This document shows positions 26,601-35,100 of a DNA stretch of 64,000 bases, piece after piece (position 1 is the first letter of the stretch; every line of letters begins with the position of its first letter). The stretch is from Candidatus Cloacimonadota bacterium. GTDB lineage: Bacteria > Muiribacteriota > UBA6191. The stretch is from the NCBI GenBank assembly GCA_002402105.1, contig NVVD01000002.1, positions 71,203-135,202 of the forward strand, written 5' to 3'. Under the pieces are notes generated by a model. The model did not search any database, was not told the DNA's origin, and worked only from the letters and a program-made list of their open reading frames with translations. The position numbers and the translations under genes were made by a program.

Positions 26601-28819
26601 TTGATAGGGTTGAATATCGCTTAGTATTATTAACAGAAAGTGGAGCTTTGGTCCCTGAGGTAACAGTTTTAGAGCGCTTAAGAAAAAACCCAATTTTAAC
26701 TGGTATTGCTAAATTAGATCCAATTCTAAAAGAAGCAAATGACCCTAGTGTTTCTTTGACAAAACCACTTGACCCTGCTACTTATAAAAATATTACTTTA
26801 TTAAAAAGAGGCTTTTCAATCAATAAAATTTTGCCAAACTTTAATGATATTATAAAATCAGGTGATGCTCCAAATGGAGGTATCAGTAATTATTTCCTAG
26901 AGGTAATTGGTTATGATTACTCAGGTAATGAAATAAAAAAGACTTTGCCTGTTGAAATGAATTTTGGAGTCTTGGCTTCTCCGCAACAAATAAATCCAAC
27001 TTTTGATCTACATTCTAATAAGACAACTTTTAATTTTGAATTTGAAAAGATTTCTTTTGCAAGTGATTATATATTATCGATTTCAAGACCAGATGGTATA
27101 ATAACGACTCAAGTTGTAAAACCTAGTATAAGCGAAGAAACTGTAAAACAACTTATTTTATTATCAGATAATGGTGAGTACTTTTGGTGGGTACAAGCAA
27201 GAGATTCTGTAGGCAACGTTGGTTCAAAAAGCTTGAAGTTTCGGTTTTTTTTAGATTTAATAAGGCCTAAAGTAACCCAAATTTTTTGGACTGATTTGAC
27301 CCCAGGATCAAATAATGGAAAACTAACTTTAGGTGAATTTAGAATTAATCTCAGGTTTTCAGAAAATCTAAAAGAAGCTCCTTTTGTTACTTATAAACCA
27401 TTAGCTGAGTCTATTGAAAATCAAGTTGTAGTCACTGAGTCAATGAAAGATAATATTTGGCAAGGACGCGTTTCTATTCCAAGAGATGCTAATTATGAGT
27501 GGGACGGAACAGCAACCTTAGATGTATCAAAAGCAAAAGATGAAGCGCTCAATGAAATGTTTGTTGATAGAAATACAACCTTTGAAATTGAAACAGGGCC
27601 TGATTATGAAATTAGAATGTTTGAAAATCCAATATCTTCTCAAGAAATTATTTTAGTTTTAAAGGCTTCTGAGTCATTATTTGAAAACCCAGTAATTTAT
27701 GAGACTGCTGGAGTTCAACTTATTAGTGATGAGGTAATAAAGATAAAAGATAAATCTTATTCAGCAATTTTTAAAGTTCCGAGTAATTTTACAGGTATAG
27801 CTTCTTTTAAAATTGTTGGAAAAGATTTAGATAGTAATCCATCAACAAGGATTATAACTTTCCCTATAGCTTCTGTTTCTCCAACAAATTCATCTATTTT
27901 AAAAACAAGAAATACACGTTTAGTGATACCTATTAATGCCGTAAATAAAGAAGTTACAGTTGGTCTATTGCCTCAAAAGAGTTTGAGTTTAGGTAGTACT
28001 AATAAAGATGGCATGCTTAAAATAAAAGAATTAGATACATTGTATCCAAGCTCGGTGCAGTTAAACTCTTCTTTATCCTTAAGTTTGGTTTTAGATGAGC
28101 CATTAAAAAAACAACAAGCTTTATTTTTACAAACTAAAGATTCATTGGATTTTTTATCTTCTTCTCGTTCTAAAGTATTGACTGCAAGCCTAAAAAAAAT
28201 GGGACAATTAGTAGTTTATGAAGATACAGTAGCTCCATTTATTGAAGTAGAAAACGAACAAGATTTATTTTTTTATTCAAGAGGAGATAAGTTACAAATA
28301 TCAATTGAAGATTTTGGTTCTGGTGTTGATTTATCACAATTAAAGATATCAATAGATGGTAACTTAATGACTTGGGTTCAAACTTCGTCTTCTAACTTTG
28401 AAGTTATTATACCTTCATTGAGTGAAGGAAAGCATGAACTTGAAGTGTATGTTGCAGATAGGGTAAGAAATACTAGTATTTCAAAAGCTATAGCAACTGT
28501 AGGAGGGTCATTAAAGTTAAAGGCTTTTATTTTTCCAAATCCGGCAAGGTCATTTGCAAAAATACAATATGATTTAAATGTAAATGTGTCTTTTTTGAAA
28601 TTATCTATTTATGATACGTCTGGTGGCTTAGTTTATCATACAAACTCTAAAGAAGACTTCTTGTTAAGTACTAATAGAGGAAGACACTTTTTTGATTGGA
28701 GCCTAGAAAGCACTATGGGTGATGATATCAAAAATGGTGTGTATTTTATTAAGATAGTAGGCGTTGACTTATCAGGAAACTCTCACAAAGTTATATTGAA
28801 ACTCGCTGTATTAAAATAA
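23672..28819 (+). CDS. Giant secreted Ig-like repeat protein with FlgD/type-9-sorting-like C-terminus (paralogue 2)
   Basis: A 1,715-residue tandem paralogue of the preceding protein, collinear over its whole length. The signal peptide is followed by cysteines (FCVCVGNERGAC). Shared landmarks include GRTSF near the start, FKVCSSD, LKARLNGPDT, RHVSAE-IKDPHPPRLH, and DGSADGIYRIQVVP with its equivalent in paralogue 1. The final 102 residues (1614-1715) again form the sorting-like domain: IFPNPARS, LSIYDTSGG, FDWSLES, KNGVYFIKI, ending KLAVLK. It starts 23 bases after paralogue 1, with only a weak AAGA before the ATG, so the two are co-transcribed. The degree of divergence points to an old duplication. 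Probable extracellular or surface protein; ligand unknown. Confidence 0.8.
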   Translation: MNFSKTFLISLIAMYFLLAKGFCVCVGNERGACLGDDPVTCTITRLVVGPSLAATEDVDKGRTSFTRYPIEFTHNGASASFTVRPLTSDKDAGLSATENVCDGKVIAFFNIPGEKNIGLEAHQSGVTSETTISSSNSFKIIYDNVAPEITITEIFLGPDTSAKREIFSAGSTYFTSNEITIKARIVDLAPAVPSDQLAIQVIAGLREKGPIIPPSAQGNGLFELTLGLSGENDGEYNIEVAGLDAIGGKFPDDSPANVSRGVPFRVIKDSTSPVLIKIEIIRDPNGPARKTFDVPNVFVSAGTFKIRASFSEDMGVPPNVIVQSEGSGFGEPSASSIALLDTSLFPASRKIIEYNFTPLLGLNDLGALTIAFSSNGQDLAGNPLDLSKGALSGAVGLGDASGIKSAVILDIIPPDLKRIVAGDIGSIQSIPKNGQKLPKQGFPKEITIIVADYNFSETGIPSGSEEEIFKTNNASGVDFDRLLDSGSAQDSLGIKVEVLDPEGKAINGTISTKPPNGLVYLFSNLIELFPPNGFAPAGAYTVKVSLIDKVGNTSIETFFFNIDATDVDPNTIEVSLLPEKPALGFTPDSGNPLHENPLTGILVPDNPALVDLALVESVRELASFKVCSSDTTINLTQTEVKLKARLNGPDTVAKTMIITGSVNVNDEENTCNVKGAFSFDVLRDQLKPFPNLNFDFPNPTQVGNGVLPGERDPRFGRFDGPYQVEVIGVDDAGNISSPILKEFLLDTTPPLTWDTFPRLYAKIKSPLRHVSAEIKDPHPPRLHTFDADAKLNFGSGISQTHSSMKLFLDEPYREAALSPDLFKGSERELASFLTYTHRPNAVDPEAAGYNPRDDAYKVLLEFTNLTSKVETLPIDGSADGIYRIQVVPVDNAGNSIQAAIDGKSGFQPSQDSKDITTETRKDFVFLLDSIAPVMSFKEVNGKQPQKLQISGDNFHLEGEIQDLSARLDDATKGGSGIDRVEYRLVLLTESGALVPEVTVLERLRKNPILTGIAKLDPILKEANDPSVSLTKPLDPATYKNITLLKRGFSINKILPNFNDIIKSGDAPNGGISNYFLEVIGYDYSGNEIKKTLPVEMNFGVLASPQQINPTFDLHSNKTTFNFEFEKISFASDYILSISRPDGIITTQVVKPSISEETVKQLILLSDNGEYFWWVQARDSVGNVGSKSLKFRFFLDLIRPKVTQIFWTDLTPGSNNGKLTLGEFRINLRFSENLKEAPFVTYKPLAESIENQVVVTESMKDNIWQGRVSIPRDANYEWDGTATLDVSKAKDEALNEMFVDRNTTFEIETGPDYEIRMFENPISSQEIILVLKASESLFENPVIYETAGVQLISDEVIKIKDKSYSAIFKVPSNFTGIASFKIVGKDLDSNPSTRIITFPIASVSPTNSSILKTRNTRLVIPINAVNKEVTVGLLPQKSLSLGSTNKDGMLKIKELDTLYPSSVQLNSSLSLSLVLDEPLKKQQALFLQTKDSLDFLSSSRSKVLTASLKKMGQLVVYEDTVAPFIEVENEQDLFFYSRGDKLQISIEDFGSGVDLSQLKISIDGNLMTWVQTSSSNFEVIIPSLSEGKHELEVYVADRVRNTSISKAIATVGGSLKLKAFIFPNPARSFAKIQYDLNVNVSFLKLSIYDTSGGLVYHTNSKEDFLLSTNRGRHFFDWSLESTMGDDIKNGVYFIKIVGVDLSGNSHKVILKLAVLK

Positions 28820-28851
28820 CTATTTTTAAACATTTCTCTAGTCGAGATAAA

Positions 28852-28876
28852 TTGTTTCTAATTTGAAACATTTTTT
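28852..28876 (+). terminator. Weak rho-independent terminator after the giant paralogue pair
   Basis: A 6-bp stem TGTTTC/GAAACA with a 6-base loop, followed by six T. It lies 34 bases past the stop of paralogue 2. A second short perfect inverted repeat, ATACTA-TCG-TAGTAT, follows at 28879-28893 and could be an operator or part of the next promoter. Confidence 0.5.
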
Positions 28877-28948
28877 AGATACTATCGTAGTATTTAGTAG
28901 TCAATCATTTATTTAAAGTGATTATTCTTTGTATTTTTGAGGTTATCT

Positions 28949-30526
28949 ATGATTTTTAATATAAAAAAAATATTGTCAATAGCAGTTGTAGGGCTTGTAA
29001 CTAGTGCCCAGTTGAGTTTTTCTAATCCAAGTTTAGAGCTAGAAGACGCTATTTTAAACTCTGAAAACAGTGAAGTTAAAATATCTAGCTTAAGTGCATA
29101 TAAAACAGGTAGTAAAAAAGTTAAAAATGCTTTAGATCAGGCTAAAGCTTTACAAGAGCATGGTGATATAGATTTGAGAGATCAATTTTTATCTCTAGCT
29201 TTAATAACCCTTGAAAACGAAAATACAGATATTTATAAAAAAAGAAGCGGTCCACGAGCAGCTAAATCTTCTAAGGTAAATAAATTTGAGTCTTTGTATG
29301 GTCAAGGTGGAATTTTAGACAAAAAAACTCAGGGTGTTATAAGTGATGCTGTAGATGCAACCATTGAAAGTGATCAATGGTTTGTGTCAATGCTTGAAAA
29401 GTTAGGTCTTTTAGCTAAAGATTATCCAGAGTTAAATAATAAATTAAGAAAAAAGTACCCTCATTTAAATAATGATGAGTTAGCAGATTATTTAATTAAA
29501 CAATCAGCAAGATTAACAGCAGGTGTTGGTTTTGCCGCAGCCCTGCCTGGTATCATACCAGGGGCTGGTACAGCCGTTCAGGTTTATGTGAATGTTGGAA
29601 CAATGATTCCTGATATGATTTATCTATTTAAAAAACAGGCAACTTTAATTTTTAGAATAGCAGAGTTATATGGTAAAGACATGGATGATGAAGATCGTGT
29701 AACAGAGGCTCTTATTTTATTTGGTGTTGCTTCTGGTGTAGCTGGAGCTTCAAGAGCATTAGAGCAATTTATGGAAAATAAAATTGCAAAATATGTTCAA
29801 CAAGCAATTACACAAAAAGGTTTAACTAATATTGGCTCAAAAATAGCGACTCTTGCTCCACAAAACTTTTTAGGTGATATCATTAGAATGATAGCGAAAG
29901 ATCTTTTATCAGCAGGTACAGTTGAAAAGGGTTTGACGAGTTTGATCCCACTAGTTGGTGCAGGTATTTCTGCTAGCATGAACTACATTTTTACAAAAAA
30001 AGTAGGACAAATCGCAAAGACCTTTTATTCAGACGAAAGCGTTTCAAGACTAGAAGCTATCAATAATTTAAGTTTACCAAAAGTTGAACTTGCAATGTTT
30101 AGGGCTATTGTAAAGGTTATTAATGCTGATGGTGTCCAAAAACCAATTGAAATTGTGGCATTAAAAAAACTTGTAGGTAAGTTTGAGCATAACCGTAAAA
30201 TTGTAGATAGAATGCTTGCTGGAGATGAAGAGTTAATGAAAAAAGTTGATTATGATATTTCTGGTGAAACAGCCATAGTAAAAGACCAAATATTACATGC
30301 TATTACAATCATGGAATATATCGATCTTGAAAAAGGACCAGAAGAAATTGAACTTCATGAAAAGATTTTAAAAAAGTTTGGAATTTCAGAAAAAGAAGCA
30401 AATCTTGTTGAGATTCGAGTAAAAAAACAAAGGAAAGTTTCTTCAAATTCTTTTAAAGGTTTTTTTACAGGTGTTTATAGAAAATATCAAAAATGGGTTG
30501 GTTCAAAAGAAGAACTTAAATTCTAA
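28949..30526 (+). CDS. Exported protein with EcsC-like glycine-rich region and TerB-like C-terminus
   Basis: About 525 residues with a signal peptide (IKKILSIAVVGLVTSAQLSFS). Residues about 190-270 contain AALPGIIPGAGTAVQVYVNV, then IPDMIYLFKKQ and IAELYGKD, a pattern like EcsC/DUF697-type membrane-associated domains. A second glycine-rich helix pair (SLIPLVGAGISASMNYIF) follows. The C-terminal 150 residues (MFRAIVKVINADGVQKP ... LEKGPEEIELHEKIL) resemble the acidic helical TerB tellurite-resistance fold. This combination behind a signal peptide is unusual, because both domains are normally cytoplasmic. ATG 28949, with GAGG six bases upstream, is preferred to TTG 28937. Function unknown. Confidence 0.6.
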   Translation: MIFNIKKILSIAVVGLVTSAQLSFSNPSLELEDAILNSENSEVKISSLSAYKTGSKKVKNALDQAKALQEHGDIDLRDQFLSLALITLENENTDIYKKRSGPRAAKSSKVNKFESLYGQGGILDKKTQGVISDAVDATIESDQWFVSMLEKLGLLAKDYPELNNKLRKKYPHLNNDELADYLIKQSARLTAGVGFAAALPGIIPGAGTAVQVYVNVGTMIPDMIYLFKKQATLIFRIAELYGKDMDDEDRVTEALILFGVASGVAGASRALEQFMENKIAKYVQQAITQKGLTNIGSKIATLAPQNFLGDIIRMIAKDLLSAGTVEKGLTSLIPLVGAGISASMNYIFTKKVGQIAKTFYSDESVSRLEAINNLSLPKVELAMFRAIVKVINADGVQKPIEIVALKKLVGKFEHNRKIVDRMLAGDEELMKKVDYDISGETAIVKDQILHAITIMEYIDLEKGPEEIELHEKILKKFGISEKEANLVEIRVKKQRKVSSNSFKGFFTGVYRKYQKWVGSKEELKF

Positions 30527-30548
30527 TAAATCTTTTATAAAAATGTTA

Positions 30549-30582
30549 AAAATAGCCTAGAAATTCTAGGTTATTTTTTTTT
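30549..30582 (+). terminator. Rho-independent terminator
   Basis: Stem AATAGCCTAG / CTAGGTTATT (10 pairs, one G-U) around a 5-base loop, followed by a run of T to 30582. It lies 22 bases after the EcsC/TerB-like gene and is a strong candidate. Confidence 0.8.
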
Positions 30583-30616
30583 CTAAGAGTGATATAGGAG
30601 ATATAGAGTTCTGAAA

Positions 30617-30625
30617 TGTTATAAT
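30617..30625 (+). promoter_or_regulatory. Extended -10 promoter for the HAD nucleotidase gene
   Basis: TG-T-TATAAT is a perfect extended -10 element 35 bases before the ATG at 30661. No good -35 is visible at the usual distance, as expected for this promoter class. Confidence 0.55.
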
Positions 30626-30660
30626 AGAGTTTCACCTAACATATGGGAAAGGTATTAAAT

Positions 30661-32166
30661 ATGATACAGCGTTATGAGTATGTAAAAAGAGCAGCACAAG
30701 AAAGCGAACTAAAGCCTTGGCAAAGAGTATATACCAATAGAAACCTAAAATTAGATACAGTTACTCATATGGGATTTGATATGGATCATACCTTAGCTGT
30801 TTATCATGAAAAACTTGAAAAACTTGCTTTTGATTTAAGTATTAAAGAATTGGTATCAAAATTTGGATATGACCAAAAAATTCTTGATTTTGAATATGAA
30901 TATGGTGGAGTTATCAGAGGATTAGTTGTTGATAAAGTTCGTGGAAATGTTATAAAGCTAGATACTCATAAATACGTTGAGATCGCTTATCATGGAGAAA
31001 AACGCTTAACTCGAGATGAAAGAAAAGTGATCTATGCAAAACCCGGTGAATCTTATAGGCCAGATGGTGATGAATACCGTTATTTGGATACTTTATTTTG
31101 TTTGCCTGAGGCTTATTTATTTTTAAGAATGGTATCTTTTATAGACGAAACAGAAGGACAAAGAGAAGATTATACCCAATTGGCTTCAGAAATTAGAACA
31201 AGCATTGATACAATCCATCGCAATGGTTCTTTAAAAAAAGAAATAGCAGATAATATTAACTCTTATGTTAATAAAAGTGCTCAATTGGCAAAGACTCTGC
31301 ATCATTTTATACAGGGTGGTAAAAAACTCTTTTTACTAACAAATTCAGAATACTATTTTACTGATTTAGTGTTGACTCATCTTTTAAGTAATGAATTGTC
31401 AGAATATACAAGATGGCAAGATTATTTTGAGATTATTGTTGTTTCCTCAAGAAAACCAGGTTTCTTTTTAAAAGATACAGAAATGGAATCCATCAAGGTT
31501 GACGAATTAGGGGTAAAAATTTCAAAAGACGTATCTTATAAAGTTTTTCGTGGTGGTTACTATGCAAAAATTGAAGAGTTAATTGGTTCTTCTGGTGAAA
31601 ATATAATGTATTTTGGTGACCATACTTTTGGCGATATTTTAAAATCAAAACAGACTTGTGGCTGGAGAACAGCCATGATTATTGAAGAACTCGAAAAAGA
31701 ACTAAAAACTATTGACTCCCATAAGGATAAAAATGCAAAACTCTCAGGGATGAGGGGTGAGCTTTATGACCTTCAAGAGGAGCTTCATCTATACGAAGAA
31801 AAAATTCATAGTTTAAGAGACAGAAAAATAGATTGTTTTGATGACTTAACAAAAAAAGAACTTGAAAATATGGATATTAAGATTAGTGAGTCTCAATGTA
31901 TCTTATCTCAATTAGAGATACAATTGAGTGAAACCGTCTGGAAAATAAAATCTCTTGAAGAAGAATTGTTAGAGGATTATAATCCTAAATGGGGATGTTT
32001 GTTTAAATCATCTCGTAGAAAAAGTAGACTTGGTGATCAAGTTGAAGATTTTGCTTGTGTTTATACATCAAGTATAACTAACTTTTATTATTATCCTACT
32101 ACTAAGTACTATAGGATTAGCAGGGACTTAATGGCGCATGAAAGGTATGACTCAAATTCGTATTAA
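30661..32166 (+). CDS. HAD-superfamily 5'-nucleotidase (IMP/GMP-specific cN-II type)
   Basis: A 501-residue cytoplasmic enzyme of the cytosolic purine 5'-nucleotidase family, which dephosphorylates IMP and GMP. Motif I is GFDMDHTLAVY with the nucleophile Asp40 and acid Asp42. Motif II is KLFLLTNSEYYFT, and motif IV is MYFGDHTFGDIL. A long helical insert, LSGMRGELYDLQEELHLYEEK and what follows, is predicted coiled coil. ATG 30661 is chosen over ATG 30643 because GGGAAAGG lies about eight bases upstream. The last 29 bases overlap the start of the 12.4-kb lipoprotein gene, so the two are in one transcript. Exact substrate preference cannot be read from sequence. Confidence 0.88.
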   Translation: MIQRYEYVKRAAQESELKPWQRVYTNRNLKLDTVTHMGFDMDHTLAVYHEKLEKLAFDLSIKELVSKFGYDQKILDFEYEYGGVIRGLVVDKVRGNVIKLDTHKYVEIAYHGEKRLTRDERKVIYAKPGESYRPDGDEYRYLDTLFCLPEAYLFLRMVSFIDETEGQREDYTQLASEIRTSIDTIHRNGSLKKEIADNINSYVNKSAQLAKTLHHFIQGGKKLFLLTNSEYYFTDLVLTHLLSNELSEYTRWQDYFEIIVVSSRKPGFFLKDTEMESIKVDELGVKISKDVSYKVFRGGYYAKIEELIGSSGENIMYFGDHTFGDILKSKQTCGWRTAMIIEELEKELKTIDSHKDKNAKLSGMRGELYDLQEELHLYEEKIHSLRDRKIDCFDDLTKKELENMDIKISESQCILSQLEIQLSETVWKIKSLEEELLEDYNPKWGCLFKSSRRKSRLGDQVEDFACVYTSSITNFYYYPTTKYYRISRDLMAHERYDSNSY

Positions 32167-35100
32167 ACTTTTATATATAACTTTTTTATTGTATGTGTCT
32201 TTCGCTTTGCTTGGGTGTGGTGCGGGCACATCTGACTCAGGGTTTCCAACTCAAGTAAGCATAACCCCAACTAGTGGTACAATTTCAGGTATTTTAAAAT
32301 TACCTACTGTTACAGATGGTGTACAGCAGTCAAAATCTAAAATTAGTAAAGCTTTGTCTAATTTAAGCGACTTTTCAAGATTTACAATTTTTGCAAAATA
32401 TAAAGTAAACGGGATTGAAAAAAAAATACCTGGTATTGTTTTATCTGGAGGAGCTTACGAAATATTAGGTATTCCATTTGGGCAAGAGGTAATAATAGAA
32501 GCAACTTTGGGTAAGATTATTCTAAAGGGTGTAGTCTCTGCACTAAGTATAGAAAATGTTTTCGCAGATATGAGTATGGACCTTAAAACAACCGCTCAAT
32601 CGGTTTTATACGAAGGTATTAAAAGAAATGCCGAGTTAAATAACCTACCAAAAGTTGTATTTAATGATTTGAGGCGATCAGAAACTTTCATAAGAAATAT
32701 AGAGGCTTTAGCTTCGATTTTAGAGGTGCAAATTCAAGATGAAAACTTTGATGCAACAAATACTTCTATATTAGATAGTTCAGTTGTGATCAATGAAGTA
32801 AATGCTGTTGTGGCTACTACTGCATCAAATGGTACTTTTAATCATTTACCATTTTTACAAATTTCTAAAATTGATACAAATCAACAAGGTCGGGTATCTA
32901 TTAAATTTAGATTATTTGACCAAGAGCGAGATTTGTCAAAAGTTGACTTTTATTTTTCAACTGATAATGGACAAAGTTTTTTACCAGGAAGCCAAAGTCA
33001 AGATAGTTTTATTAATATGAACAGTTTGTCGATTAGTTCAGATGATATAAATTCGGCTAATTTTGAGTATTTGTTTTTTTGGGAATCAGTAGCAGATTTA
33101 CAGGTTGGAGCTTCTCATAATATTATTGTAAGATTTGATGTATATGATGTATCAAAAGTAAACCCGAGTGCTCAAGATTTAAACTCTATAAGAAGTGTTT
33201 TATTTGTGGTTGACAATAGAGGTTTGCCTTCTATTTTAACAATATCTCCAAGTAATTATAATATGGGTGGAAACATCCCAAGCAAAATGGTAATTACGGG
33301 CACAAATTTTACAAGAGTGCAAGGTGGAAGTAATATAACTAAGGTAGCTTTAGAGTATTTTGGTGCAAACTTGGCGATTGTCCCTAGAAAATTCACTTTT
33401 GAGCTAGGTCAATTTATAGTTGTTTCAGATAACATAATAGAGGTAACCTTACCGTCTATTGGTTCAACTACAACAAAAGAACTTTTATTTCCTGTTGAGT
33501 ATCGAATTTCAGTTACAGGACTCGAAGAAGCTTTAAAAAGTTTATCTCCTATTACTCAAACCTTAACTGTAAAAGAAAATAAAATTGCAGATTTCACTGG
33601 AATTTTTCAAAAATTTACTCCTATAACTGGTAAAACTGATCAAGACAATATTATACAAATTAATGGTAGACATTTATCAGGAGCTTATTTAGGTGGAGTG
33701 GTTTTAAAAAATCAAACAAGCCCTAATTCTGATATTATTTTGACCCCAATTGATGTAAAAATGTCTTCTGGTATAGACCCTTCAATTATGGAGTGGAGAG
33801 GGCGGTTAACATCACCTGTTCAAACAGGTACTTACCGACTATATATTAAAAACTCTTGTACAACTTGTAGTCCAGCATCAGATATTACAATCAATACACA
33901 AACTTTTAGTGTAAGTGAAGATGTTCCTATAATAACAAATGTATTTCCATTTTCTTCGTCTACTGTTTTTAATAAAGTAAAATCAAAAATTATAATCTCA
34001 GGGACTCGTTTTTATTCGGCTTTTGAAGTGAGAATATCTACCAATAGAAATAGTTTATTATCGGCAAGCTCCTTTGCTTCTCAACAGTCAGTTTCTATAG
34101 CTGCAACGACGACTTTTGATCGTATAGAAGTTGAATTTCCTATAGGTTTAGAGCCAAATAGTTATTATATTGGGGTTAAAAATTTAAGTGGATTAGTTGG
34201 AGTGTCTAATAATACAATTATTGTTCAAGAGGGTGAAATAACTGTAACAAATATTAGTTCAAGAGTTTCTAGTACGGGTACGGTTGATCTTCCTAACCCA
34301 ATTTTAAATTCTCAAGCATTTTTTGTACATATCAATGGAGATAGTTTAGCTAGTTTGTCTAAGGTAAACTTTATTTCTAGTAATGCTACTTATTCAAAGA
34401 GTGCACCATTTATTTTTACGAGTTTCAATAAAGCCGTAATTGAGTTTCCTTTATTTACAAAGCCAAGCTTATCTGAATATACAATTGTACTTGAAAATAG
34501 TTTTAATGCAATTTCTGCTGGTTGTGCAAGTGCATCTATCACTTGTCCTCAAATATCAGAAGCTCCCCCTATAATGAGTTCATTTCAAAGATTAGAAGCT
34601 CAAGGTACAAGCATTATTTTAACAGCACACGAGGTTTTAGCTGATGAAGCTTTTAACTTAATGATATCAGGTACATCTTTGATTGGAGCAAACAAAGTTG
34701 AAATCTGTAAAACACCTGTTAATTGTCCATACTTTACAGATATTGTTTTATTAATTGATGATGACCCTAATACAAATAGAGTACAAGCTTCATTTAGATC
34801 TCAAAGTTATTTAGAACCAGGTACTTATACTTTAAAATTAACAAATACTGCTGGTAGTCATAGCGCTTTTATTAATAATCCATTAATTGTAGTAGAGCCT
34901 CCTCCTATTTTAAGCTTTTTTAACCCACAAACTCTTTCAAGTAAAGATATTCAAGAGGGGTCTCAAACTGTTTCTTTTACTGGTGATAGGCTTTTTGGGG
35001 TTCATCATATCTATTTATTTAGTTTGGATAATACTAATCCTTTAAGTACTTGTAATGTTTTAACATCAAATGCTACTTATACTTATTTTGGTTTCCCGGT

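Noticed and set aside
18477..28819. Possibility that the giant proteins indicate a type IX secretion locus
   Set aside because: No PorU, SprA, PorV or gliding-motility-like component appears in the window; the C-terminal similarity alone does not establish the system.
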